From: Amylostereum areolatum
Taxonomy: Eukaryota; Basidiomycota; Agaricomycetes; Russulales; Stereaceae
Length of the DNA: 64,000 nt
Reading direction: 5' to 3'
NCBI GenBank assembly: GCA_012932865.1
Contig: SAXG01000049.1
Location: 186,001-250,000, forward strand
This document shows positions 11,319 through 22,432 of the stretch, piece by piece. Made by a program: the position numbers and the translations under genes. The number at the start of each line of letters is the position of its first letter. Position 1 is the stretch's first letter. The notes beneath the pieces were generated by a model. It had not been told where the DNA came from and made no database searches. It saw nothing but the letters and a program-made list of their open reading frames with translations.

Positions 11319-14181
11319 ATGGCCGTCCAGTCAAGATTACGTCCCCCTCTTGTCGCGCTGGCCGTGCTCCTCCTTCTTCGATCGCGGCTACTGTCGACCC
11401 CGCGCGATGTTCTCAAAAAGCTGGGCGCACCGGGCTTTCGGGAAACCCTGACGGAGGAAGAACTGCAGAAAGCCCTTCAACAAGTCTACAGGGAAAATGA
11501 AGACGGATCTCGGACATTGCTCGTCCCGTATCGTAACAAGATATCTGAGGTGTGTAAATGGCGTGATCTCAGCGAGGTGGTGATGTCGATGTCATACACA
11601 TACCCGTGCGCGTCCATCGTGTACGCTTGTATACCGGCCTTTTATTCCTTGCGCTTGTTAGACGATGGTGCTCACTTGTCTACTCCAAGGTTCACATACA
11701 AGAAACTCCCGCCTCAAAGTTTATTTCGGATGCACCTCATTTCCCTCCCCTCCCTCTTTCCGCTCGCACAAAACCCTCTCTCGATCGCTCGTTCCTTCGC
11801 CAGCTCTTCGCTCTCCTTCGCGTCGCCATTCCAAGTCTTCGATCCAAGGAAGCAGTTCTCGTCCTTCTCCACAGCGTATTCCTCGTCCTCCGGACTGTGC
11901 TCAGTATAGGCGTCGCGCGGTTGGACGGGATGATAGTTCGCGACCTGGTCAGCGCGGATGGAAAGGGCTTCCTGAAGGGCCTTGGACTTTGGTTTGCTCT
12001 CGCTATTCCGAGCACGTATACAAATTCCATGGCAAGCGCACAATCTCTGAACTCCGTTTCACGTCATAACGACCTACCTTAGATTCGACACCTACAATCG
12101 AAGCTAGCTTTAAGGTTCCGTACACGGTTGTCACGGTATACACACGACCTCTACCTATCCTCTGCTCCTAATCTTCGGTTTGTCTCCATATACCGCCCAT
12201 CTACGGTCAGGAATCTCATCCCACCTTGAACAGCTACTACCGGGTTACTGGAGAAGGCGGTCTGGAAGGTGTCGATCAATACATCACAGCAGACGTTGAA
12301 GGCTGGTCGGAGAGCCTCGCTGGAATCTAGTACGTGCAGCCAATACCATCCTTGACCCACAGCACTAACCTAACTTTCAGTGGGAACCTCTTGAAACCCT
12401 GCTTAGATTTGACTCTATTTACCACACAACTGTCTGCCACCCTTGGTCTCCGCGGCACGGTCGCCCTCTTTGTCAACTACTACGTTACTGCCCGCATTCT
12501 CCGTGCCGTGACACCTGCGTTTGGTCGGCTAGCAGCCGTGGAGGCGCGCCTTGAGGGCGAGTACCGTGCTGGTGTGGGAAGGGTCGGTCGAGAGAGCGAA
12601 GAAGTCGCGTTCTACGATGGCGGTAGAAGGGAACGGGACATCCTGTGGCGGGCATACCTGCGTCTCATCAAGCACGTCAACTCCATCTTCAAGGTACTTC
12701 GCTATTATCATAAACGTCCTCTTCCTTTCTTTAACTCTGCTGTAGATCCGCATTGCTTATGAGTGGACGGAGGACTATGTGATCAAGTACCTGTGGTCCG
12801 CAGCAGGATATGTCCTTATCTCCATTCCGGTTCTCTTTACTCGTCGACACTCGCGCGGGGTCCAAGCATCAGGGCCGGCGAACGGTAAGAAGGATGATGC
12901 AGTGGCAAATCGAACGGAAAGTAAGCCTCTTTCTTTCCCTTGGTCGAACACTAGCTGAACGGGCTGTAGACTATATTTCATCGCGTCGGCTGCTTCTCTC
13001 CCTCGCGGATGCCGGCGGGAGGTTGATGTATGCCTATAAGGATTTGCTCGAGCTTGCTGGTCTGACAGCACGGCTTTACACCCTCCTTTCTACCCTTCAT
13101 CATCTTACGCCTCTGCCAACCTCCACACCAGACCCATCAGCTGAGCCCCATATTGCGCTCGACCGTGTGGATGTCGTTGTTCCTACGGCGCCCGACGCGC
13201 CCCTTGTCCGCGCACTCACACTATCGTTGGGGCCAGGAGACCATCTTATGATTACTGGGTCCAATGGCGTCGGCAAGACGGCTGTCGCACGGGTGCTGGC
13301 TGGTCTGTGGGCACCCGGGGGTGAGGCGAATGGGAACTTTGGAGGCGTGAGCAGGCCAGCCAAAGGTGATGTGTTTGTCGTGCCGCAACGGGCGTACATG
13401 GTCAGCGGAAGCTTGTTAGACCAGTACGTCACTTCTCTCATTTCATTTGGAAGGACAGAAGCTAATGGCCTGTGTAGGGTGATATACCCGGATACTTTCC
13501 CCGTTTTCGTCAAGAAGGGGCGGACGCTCGAGGAGATTTCTGGGATCCTGAAAGATGTCAGCTTGGAGTACCTTGTCGCGCGCGAGGGCGGATGGGGTGT
13601 TCGGAAGGAGTGGCGAGACGTTCTGAGCGGCGGCGAGAAGCAGCGAGTAGGTTTTCATCCTGAAGATGCTCGAACTTGAGACTGACTCCTGTTGGATAGA
13701 TGGCGATGGCTCGAGTTTTCTACCATCGTCCCAAATTTGCAATTTTAGATGGTGCGTTTTCTTCGTTCTCGTGGTGTGGGGGATTGGAGGTGACAGTCTC
13801 GGAATCCTGATAGAATGCACCTCTGCGGTATCAAGCGATGTCGAAGGACGGATGTACGAGCACGCGAAAAGTCTTGGGATCACCTTGATCACCATTTCTC
13901 TCCGGTAGTTCCGCCTCTTCTTTGTAAAAGAGAACCATGCATGTTGATCACGACGATCATCTAGTCCTTCACTCGCGAAGTACCACACACAGATGCTTAC
14001 ACTTTCCGGTGATGGCACGGGCTCGTGGACGCTCACGCGCGTCGGGACGGCGGAGGAACGCATGGGCGCACAGCGCGAGATCAGCGTGCTCCAGGCGCGC
14101 TTGGCGGAGGTGGAAGAGTGGGAGGGCAGGCTGAAGGAGTTGGATGTGATGCTGGGGCCGGAGGGTGCGGAGAAGGCATGA
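11319..14181 (+). CDS. Peroxisomal half-size ABC transporter, ABCD family (Pxa1/Pxa2-like)
   Basis: Family members dimerise in the peroxisomal membrane and import very-long-chain acyl-CoA. The frame starts at ATG 11319 (MAVQSRLRPPLVALAVLLLL). The membrane domain includes VLVLLHSVFLVLRTVLSIGVA, FALAIPSTYTNSM, RYTHDLYLSSAPNLR, DQYITADVEGW and NLLKPCLDLTLFTTQL, all typical of ABCD proteins. The nucleotide-binding domain has Walker A GSNGVGKTAVAR (about 13260), Q-loop FVVPQRAYM, signature LSGGEKQR (about 13625) and Walker B FAILDECTSAVS split by an intron. The switch region reads ITISLRPSLAKYH: the H-loop histidine of the usual SHRPSL or THRPSL is Leu here. A coiled-coil tail (ISVLQARLAEVEEWEGRL) ends at TGA 14179-14181. 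One intron (12032-12082) is GC-AG. It resembles the half of a Pxa1-Pxa2 heterodimer with a degenerate ATP site, but that is inference. Confidence 0.92.
12032..12082 (+). other. GC-AG intron in the ABC transporter
   Basis: A 51-nt intron with donor GCAAGC directly after the ATG codon of ...YTNSM, a branch-like CATAAC, and acceptor CCTTAG. It joins to ATTCGACACCTACAATCG in phase 0 and restores the conserved family run NSM-IRHLQSKLAL. No GT donor nearby keeps the frame. Confidence 0.75.
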
Positions 14182-14921
14182 TTCATTTCAGATTGGCAGG
14201 GGTGTAAGGTATCGTATTTGCCGTATGTGCTAATGTACTTTAGGAGTGATACACGCTATTCGGCCTGGAAAATGTATACACTGTTTCTTGGAGTCGCGAC
14301 ACCTTGGTCGTCCCGCCGCTTGTAATTGTGGGTATCATTATAGGTCCGAACTGCGACGACCTCATGATCTTCCAGGTGACCGTGAACGGTATCACACTTG
14401 GCTGGGCTCGCCCTATTGACAGACTGAGACTGCAGCGGTGCTATGCACTTGTTCTGCAAACTGGAGGCGAATAAGAATAGAATGACGTTGATCCGATCGC
14501 GGTATCTTGAGTGCCCTCCCATATTCGTGCGCAGTAGGAGTACGGCGCATTTGATATCGTCGCTACGAGTCCGACACGCAGTTGGCCACCGCGAGTTTTG
14601 TTGGAACCTCCGGCAGAACGTACCAAGACCCGTTCGAAGAAGCATACGTCTACGTCATATATATGGACCATTGTCGGGGACCCCCGAGATTTAGGTACGA
14701 AAAAGACTCAAAAAGAGAAGAATAAGGTCGACGGGCGAGGGTTGTCAGGGCAGCGGGTGAGGGTTCATTTGGGCGCCGAGGCCTCGGGCTGGGAGGATCG
14801 GGAGCTTTGAAGCTGTCGGTTGTGGTCCTGTGGAGCTCAGCATGCTCCCCGATATCTTCCTCCGCTAGACTCGTTCCATCTTTTCTTTTCCCTCTCCTTT
14901 CACATCCTGTTTTCTCCCGCC
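14182..14921. other. Intergenic region
   Basis: About 740 bases between two plus-strand genes. Open frames at 14256-14810 on both strands are short and lack any recognisable domain. A TATATAT run near 14655 lies about 270 bases before the next ATG and could be a promoter element. Confidence 0.4.
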
Positions 14922-16931
14922 ATGATGCATGCCCCCCGGCTCGTTCGTGTCCTCCCCATTTCCCTTATTTTCTTGTCTGCTTGGGCCTGGTACATCACGT
15001 TCGACCACTCAACACCCTCCTTTGACATCCAACACCTGTCACAACATTCTGACGCAGAACAACGCGTATTTCGGGACGAGGCCCCTCTGACTCCCCCACC
15101 ACCGCCAATCTCAAAGTACAACATCTCAGAACTCTGGTTCCCAGTGACAGAGACCCATAGACTAGATGGCCACCCACGATGGGAGGCAGAAAACAACGCA
15201 GCCCTTTCCTCCCTCTTGATTTGCATGCAGAAGAACGACTGCGAGCCAAACCAGGTGCGACTTCCCTACATCTGGGCCGTGCTCATATCTCTGACCTGTC
15301 TTCTAGGACAAAGGTCGGGACGAACGCCCTTTATCGCGTTCAATCCATCTGATGACGCGTTCATAGTGGTTATCCTCTCCTCTTTTCACTTCAAGGGTGC
15401 CGTGAATGGTTGGACAGCCGGAGAGGACGTGTGGTGCGTTGCGTTTTCTGTATCCTCGCGGTTAAACGCTGACAACTCTCCAGGGCACGGTCGACCGTCA
15501 GTGTTTGACTTTTTCAAGTGTTGTATCGTCTCATTTCCAGTCCGGCGCTTTCATTCAGATCATTGCGTTGCGTAACTTGGGCTACACAATTCTCTACGCC
15601 GCCAGCAAAGACCATACTAGTCAGTGCCCCCATTGCATTACCTCTTGAACTGTACTCACCATGCCCTGATAGTTCGCTTGCACCAAATGATCCCCTCGCT
15701 CGTGATTGCTATCTTCGCGGAGCAAGCTATGCTCGATGAATGTTTTGATGACGAAATCGAATGCATCAAGTCCATTCATAATCCGTATGGACTACCCATT
15801 CGGAAGGTGCGTTCCTAGCTCGATATAGGAAATGACCTTGATCAATTCCTGGTAGATGCTGGCCTTTTTTTGGTGGCAGCCCCCCACAGGGCCCCTTGGA
15901 GGAATGTGGACTGTGCGTTGTCTCTTGCCGGCCTGAATTCATTGTGTCTGACATTCTCGTTGCACTTCCTTCTTAGCTTAGCCCCGAACCTTACGAAATG
16001 CAAGGAATGGGGCCCAGCCTCTATCTGGGCTATAGTATTGAACATTCATGCGCCAATATCCCTTTTGTTCCCCACCACAAGCGTCCGGAACGCGCATACA
16101 TCCTCACCAAAAGGCTCCGATACCTCGCTGAATCCAAAGATCGCGCGTGGCCACCGGAGTACTTTGCGACTGCTTCGCGGGAGATCGGAGTTGAGCTCAT
16201 GCTGGGCACGCAAGAGGAGAGCGTGATGGGTGAAGATGGCGAAGTCTTTCGTCCGCAAGATTCGCTGGGGGAGACTTTGAACTTGGTTCAAGAAATGCCC
16301 ATGAACCAGTTCTTGACTGAACTCTCGAAGAGTAGAGTGTTGATTGGGGTTGGTAGGCCTTCGACGTGCGTGTCTTCCACCTCGCCATCGTTACGACCGT
16401 TCACACCTTTCCTTAGCTCCCCAACTCCTTATGAAGCTCTATGTCTGGGCGTGCCCTTCATAAACCCTATCCTTAGCGTATGTCGTCGATCTCTTATTGC
16501 TGTGCTGTCCTAACGTTCTCTTCGCAAGTGGGACCCCAAACGGCCCACTGATCGGAGTCTTTGGCGTTCCCAACACTCGACGCTCAAATCTCTCGACCCG
16601 CCCTACGTTTACAACGTTTTTATCAACGACAAGCAAGGCTTTGTCAAGGCAATCAAATCGGCTCTGAACAACCCAATAGATAGGCAGGTTCACCTCCTAG
16701 GTTATGGTGTTACGTGCTTATCCCTGTTTATTCAGTTTCGTTCCCGAGCACATGCGCATGAAGTCAATAGAATCTCGTCTACAACATATACTGGAGCGAG
16801 ACTACTACACTGCCGCTAAGCACGCGCTCGAGAGGAGAAAGCTAGGTCAAGAGGAAGGACCTGTGCGTAACGTGCTTTTTTCCATTTCACGACCTGGAGC
16901 TGACGCGTTTATCAAGTACTTCACCCTATGA
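14922..16931 (+). CDS. Family GT18 glycosyltransferase (MGAT5-like)
   Basis: In animals, GT18 transfers GlcNAc in beta-1,6 linkage to N-glycans in the Golgi. The acceptor in fungi is not established. Start ATG 14922 gives a short cytosolic tail and one hydrophobic anchor (LPISLIFLSAWAWYITF), the type II topology of Golgi enzymes. The stem is Pro-rich. The catalytic part includes LGYTILYAASKDHTI, GMGPSLYLGYSIEHSC, RPERAYILTKRLRYLAE, VLIGVGRPSTSPTPYEALCLGVPFINP and FINDKQGFVKAIKSALN. It matches the MGAT5 order around the FVGLG / PLEAIANG / FLNP region. About nine short introns are present, for example at 15256-15306 and 16370-16416. The last 20 residues before TAG/TGA near 16931 are uncertain, because a GTGCGT donor-like site lies at about 16862. 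The upstream ENP2-side neighbour is co-directional. Confidence 0.85.
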
Positions 16932-17324
16932 ATCTCTTGATCTTCTTGCCCCAAGGTGCAGTAGAACCCACTCTCGGGTCGTACCCAAGCAGCTGCCTCC
17001 TCTCATACCACGCTCCATGATACCTTCCGCCTGCTCCATCTTTTGTATTTGGCCTGGCGCTATATATTGCTAATTACCGTAGAAAACACTGTATTATACC
17101 ACTCGTCTTGCCTCGCACGCTACATTTACTTGCATCGCCTCGCATTCGTCTTACATCGCTCGTTCTTTATCTTGTCGCCAACACCAGGGTGTTGTGAATT
17201 CATATGCATGTCCGTACCTTCGCAGTCATGTGACCAATCAATTTTGAAACTTTCCTCAGCGCAATTATCTTCAGCCAGCTTCAACCCTCCCTCCCCCTTA
17301 CAGTTACAGGCCCTTTCACTTGCC
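16932..17324. other. Intergenic region upstream of ENP2
   Basis: About 390 bases. The last 150 are T/C-rich, as is common just upstream of basidiomycete start codons, and a TATATATTGC run lies near 17062. No gene seen. Confidence 0.4.
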
Positions 17325-20004
17325 ATGGTCGCTGCTGATCCCAATTCAGTGAAGATATATACAGTAAATGGCGCGGCCGCAGGTTCCTCTTCCTCCTTGC
17401 CCGACTGGCTTACTCGCAAACGAGCGGTGAAGTCCAAAGGCCTTCGGCGCGCCGTGCGCGAGCACATCGAAGGCACCATCGAACTCGTTCAGCATTTCGA
17501 GTTCCCCGAGGCGAGCAATCGCGTGAAAACGACACGAGACGGCCACCATGCTATGGCCACGGGTACCTATAAACCACAGATGCGCGTCTGGGACCTCGAC
17601 CAGCTCGCACTCAAATTCGAACGACACTCCGACGTCGAGAACGTCGATTTTGTTGTGCGTCCCCCCCTGCTTCCTATCGTGGGCGTTCTTCTGGGACTGA
17701 AATACGTCCCCAAGGTCGTCCCCGATCACGACGTTCGTTTTTGACCGCCTGGTTTTGGTTTCCCTGCACAGATCTTGTCGGACGACTGGACGAAGACGTT
17801 GCATCTCCAGGCCGACCGCACGATCGAGCTGCACACGCAAGGCGGATTTCACTATCGCACCCGCATACCCAAATTCGGACGGTCGTTAGCGTACCATTTC
17901 CCTTCATGCGACGCGCTGTTTGGGGCGTCGGGTGCGGAGGTGTACAGGCTCAACCTCGACCAGGGCCGGTTTCTTAACCCCTTGGTGCTCGGGGAGAAAT
18001 CGGGAGACGTGGAAGGCGTGAATGCGATCGATGTCAATCCAGCGCATGGGCTGTGGGCGTTCGGGGTCGCCGGAAACGGCACGGTGGAGTTCTGGGATCC
18101 GCGGTCAAGGTCGAGCGTTGGGGTGCTTACGCTGCCGAAGAACAGGCTTATGCCTCCTGGATCGTTGGGCTCTTCGGTGCTTCCTGGTCTCGAGAGCACA
18201 GGAGGGCCGGGCCTTTCAGTAACGGCGTTGTCCTCTCGCTCGGATGGGTTGTCATATGCCGTTGGAACGTCGACGGGGCACACTCTGCTCTATGATATTC
18301 GATCACCCAAAGCCTTCGCCATGAAGGATCAGGGGTATGGGCTACCTGTGAAAAGGGTCTCGTGGATTGAGGGTGGGAGTAGAATGGCAGGAGACGGTCT
18401 GGTCCTCAGCGCGGACAAAAAAGTGGTCAAGATTTGGGACAGACACTCGGTACGCTACTCCCCATTACATTCTGGTCTACGCCCCATCTAACGCCAGACC
18501 AGCCTTCTGAAAATTTCGCATCCTTGACGCCGTCAGACGACTTGAACGATATCCACCACCTCCCTGGCACCGGCCTTCTCATGACGGCAAACGAGGGCAT
18601 ATCCATGGCGGTATATTATATCCCCCAGCTCGGACCCGCGCCGCGATGGGCGTCTTTCCTGGAGAATCTCACAGAGGAACTCGAGGAGGGGCCTACGGGT
18701 TCGAAGGGCATCTACGAAGACTACAAGTTTGTATCCAGACAGGAACTGGCGACGTACGTACTCCCCCTTCCTCCACGGATTGCTTATCGCGTTCTGACGC
18801 CTGCGGACTCTGCCTTGTAGGCTTGGACTCGATCACCTCGTCGGCACTCCGGCTCTCAAGCCATATATGCACGGATACTTCGTCTCGCTCAAACTATACG
18901 ACGCAGCACGCGTCATCGCGAACCCGTACGTGTACGAGGAGCACCGCGCCAAGCTCGTGCAGGAGAAGATGGACAAACTTGCCGAGGGCCGCATCCGCGC
19001 GCGCAAGGACCAGCCCAGCGTCAAGGTCAACAAGGCGCTCGCGGAGAAAGTCGCCAAAGACGAGGACCGTGCGCGCAAACAGGTGGAGCGCAAGGCGCAC
19101 AGAAGACAAGATGCGGGAGAAACAGAGGCCGATCGTGCGCCCGACGGTGGTATGAAGACCGGAATCGAGACGCCAACGCCGACCCAAACGCAGACGGGCG
19201 TGCTGCATGATCCGCGATTCAAGGCCCTATTCGAGGATCCCGAGTTCGAGGTCGACCAGGAAAGTCGGGAGTTCGCGTTGCTCAATCCGTCGACCATCGC
19301 ACAAAGGAAACCCGGTGGAGGTTCGACGGCAGACGGCAGGGGCTGGGCCCGCGGGAAGACGGCCGTAGAGGACGAAGATGAGGAAAGCGATAAGGCCCAC
19401 TCCGACTCTGATTCCGACGAGGGTAAGAAAGGGGAAAGCTCATCGGAGGATAGTAGCGACGCCGGTGGTAAGCATATCGCTACGTTTTTCCCTCTGACAA
19501 CTCAGCTCGTAAATATATACAGACTTAACGCCGTCTCTGCACCACGGCGGCCAGCCGTCGAAACGCCCGTCAAACACCAACGTGCGCCTCGTCCCCCTGC
19601 GTGCTCAGGCGTCGTCGAAGACCGTCGTGAACAAGGACGCGTCGTTCGGACAGCGACGCTCCGCGTCGAACGTCCGCGCGAAGGGCTCGTCGTCGAAGCC
19701 ATCCGCTGATGAACATGTCGTGCACAAGGCAGATGGGGGTGTAGAGATGAGCTGGGTGCCCACGCAGAAAAGCCGTAGTCGCGGCGGGGACGGGATGGAT
19801 GTGGACGACGATGAGAGCGCGTCTCGCCGAGGAAAGGACAAAGCGAGGGACCAGCGGAAGGGTGTGGAGAGGTTCGGTGCTGGGATGGAGAAGGGAGGCG
19901 AGGATCCGGCTCAGCAGGTGCTGAGTGAACAAGACAGAAGTGGGCGGAAAGTGAGGAGAAAAGACGTGAGGAGCGGGAGCAAGAACACCTTCCGTCGCGT
20001 ATGA
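17325..20004 (+). CDS. ENP2: Nucleolar WD-repeat protein Enp2 / NOL10 (small-subunit rRNA processing)
   Basis: Part of the small-subunit processome in the nucleolus. Start ATG 17325 (MVAADPNSVKIYTVNG), then SLPDWLTRKRAV and RVKTTRDGHHAMATGTYKPQ, both characteristic of Enp2. The beta-propeller continues through YRLNLDQGRFLNPLV, GVNAIDVNPAHGLWAFGVAG and SYAVGTSTGHTLLYDIRSP. The conserved second half has GTGLLMTANEG, IYEDYKFVSRQEL, GLDHLVGTPALKPYMHGYFVSLKLYDAARVIANP and the NUC153-like block DPRFKALFEDPEFEVDQES. The tail is charged (acidic DSDSDEG, basic GRKVRRKDVR) and ends SGSKNTFRRV with stop at 20004, as in orthologues. Five introns or so. It converges on the minus-strand coiled-coil gene only about 200 bases away, so transcripts may overlap at their 3' ends. 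Confidence 0.94.
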
Positions 20005-20206
20005 TACAGCCTTCCCTACCTTTCTTTCCCATGTACCGTGTATCTTCGCACGTAGTTCCCTCAGACATGCAAGTACCGTCATCTGGCTGCATCGAAAAGT
20101 ATATACACGCACAAAGGGATATTATAATAGAGCTACATAAGTTTGCACTATGGTATACAGTGGGTCGTAAAGGGGTCATGCAAGCAGACGGATAGCGACA
20201 ACAGAT

Positions 20207-21939
20207 CTAGGCAGAGCCCTTCCACGCCGGGGCTCTTCCTCGTACGCCAGCAGGCTCGAACGGCGGTGCCAAGGATGACAATGTTGAGCCAACTGGTGGA
20301 GGTGGCGATGATTTGCGACGAATAGTTGGGGGGCGATTGCCGCTCATATGCTGCTGCCCTCGAGTAATGTTATGAGGGCCGGGGGGACGCTGCACAATCG
20401 GCATAACCCGCCCAGCAGGTGGGGTGAACGGCGGGAAGCCACGCTGCTGCAGGTGTGGAATTGAATGGGAATGTGAATGCGAGTGGCTATGTGTTTGTGA
20501 TCCGTGTTGGGGGTTAAACGGTCCATGGCGTTTCCCTCGACCGTGATGCGGGGGAAAAGGCAAGCTGTTGTGGTTCCGCAAGTGGTGCGAATTGGTGTGG
20601 GGGGTGCGAATTGGTGGATCGACATTGTCAGAAACGCTGTCAGTTACAGATTGACCGTCAGTGCTGCCATTGGTGGTGGCAACGTAGCCATATGGATCTT
20701 GTTCGATGCGCTTGCGTTCCAGGCGGATTTCCTGGAGGCGTGCGTCGAGCTCACCGACGATCCCTCTATAATGAGACTTGTGTTCGGGGTCGCTGGACGA
20801 TCCTTCGCCTTCCCGTTCGTCCTCGCTGCTGGAGCGTCCTTCCAACTTCTCTCTCCTTGCCTGTAACTTCTCTAGCTTCGCTTCAACAGAGGCCAGATCT
20901 GCCTTGACCCCTTGAACCCTAAGCGTAGCTGTCTCCTCAGCCCCCTCTCTCTTCCTCCGCTCCCTCTCGGCAAGTTCGCTGACCTCCTGCCACCGCTTCT
21001 GTTGGACCACATGTTCTTGTTCTGTGAGCTCCTGCTCCGCAGCGAGGATATTGCATTCAGCGTCCACATCCTCGCGACTCTTGGCTGCTTGCTTTGCGGC
21101 CTCCTCGAGGGCTCGGACCTTTTGCCGCATGCGAACATCGCCTGTTGAGTGCTTCTGAGACGATCGTTTCAGGGATGCAATGTCCGAACGGAGGGCAGAC
21201 TGCGATTTCTGGCTGTCCCGACGAGCAGATTTTAGGTTGGTAAGTAGGGTATCGTGTTCTGTTTGGAGGTGCGCAAGGGTGTTGCGGAGGGAGGCGAGGT
21301 ATTCTTCGAAGGTCTGGTGGGTGTGAGACGGGGTTCCAGGCGTGCTTGGGGGGGAAGAAGAAGGTGGTGAAGGGGATGTGTCATCGCGGGGTGAAGAGGG
21401 GGCCGACGAGAGTATGACTTCTGGGATGTCCATGCCGTCTGTACCCGATCGAGTACGATCACGGCCTGGAGTGTGCAGTCAGCCTATATCGTCCAGAATA
21501 CAAAACAATACGCACCTTTATGCTCGGCAGTGACTATTTGGCCCTTGACACGTTCTTCGCCGGGAACGATAGCGAACTCGATGTCGTATTGCTTTCCGGG
21601 GAGAAGTCCGTAGATAATGATCACAGCCTCGTCCGCCTCGTCGTCTATGCGTGCGAGCACGCGCTGCCATGCGACTGTGTTGACTTTGACAGATAGACCT
21701 TTGGCAAGGGATTCCGATATGATCTGAGGGCTGTTGGAGGTCGGGGATGTGTTGTCTTCGCCGTCGTCGTCGTCGTCGCCATCCAGGATCAGGGAAAGAT
21801 TGGTATGGGAAGACAGAGAGGATAAAATGAAAGTGGCAGAAACGGATGTAATTTCGCGGACGGAGAGGGAAAGACGGTGGTTCCATGGGCGGATGGACTG
21901 CCATTTAGACGAGGATGACTCTCCTGAGGGCAGAGCCAT
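20207..21939 (-). CDS. FN3-like / coiled-coil protein with His-Ser tail, function unknown
   Basis: Not recognised with confidence. Start ATG 21939 (MALPSGESSSSKWQSIRPW). Exon 1 encodes a beta-rich module of about 140 residues (LSLSVREITSVSATFILSS... EAVIIIYGLLPGKQYDIEF) that resembles a fibronectin type III fold interrupted by an acidic loop DGDDDDDGED. An intron of about 50 nt near 21,470-21,515 (donor GTGCGT) joins it to a single long exon. That exon holds a Pro/Ser-rich linker, then about 190 residues of charged heptad-like helix (LASLRNTLAHLQTEHDTLL... LEKLQARREKLEGR... LDARLQEIRLERKRIEQD) and a disordered tail with HSHSHSHSHS and Pro/Gly runs, stopping at 20207. The layout recalls fungal proteins annotated as ubiquitination-network protein AcrB, but I cannot confirm that. 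It is divergent from ERV29 across 493 bases. Confidence 0.8.
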
Positions 21940-22432
21940 GCTATAGGCAGACGGAGGAACGTCCGTGGACCTGCGGCCTGTGCGATGTTTTCGAGGTGAT
22001 ATACTGCGAGTTTGGACGTGAAAAAGACAAGTCGAGTAATGATGCCAAGTCGAGGACGTCGTCGTGGTCGTCGTCGTCGTCTTCAATGTCAAGGAGGTCG
22101 ACGACGGCAGTCTTTGAGCCTGACAGCGTTACTTGTCACGTGACTTGGTCACACGACACGTCGTCTCCTCGGATTTCGTCTCTCCAGCATCTCGAGAAAA
22201 GCACGGAAAAAAACATAGGATGTCGAGGATGTTTCAGAGACGAAGTGATTGAAAACCGACACAGGTTAAACCCTGACTTGCATTGCCCCGGCGGCATTGG
22301 CATCAAAGCGCGTCTGATGTGGCAGACGGCAGTCGAGTATTTGAGTTCACACGGGGTTCGAGCGAGGAACCGCCACGTCGTCTCTTGCTCTCGTTCTCTC
22401 CACCACCTCCCGCCCCTCTTCGATTCCCCGCC
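21940..22432. other. Divergent promoter region, FN3-coiled-coil / ERV29
   Basis: Contains GTC/GAC trinucleotide runs near 22052-22100 that continue the open frame upstream of the minus-strand ATG (residues MTLKTTTTTTTT from a non-ATG start). I treat these as 5' UTR rather than coding. Confidence 0.4.

Noticed and set aside
20001..21148. Plus-strand frames opposite the coiled-coil gene
   Set aside because: Their phases mirror the minus-strand coding exon and their translations show no domain.
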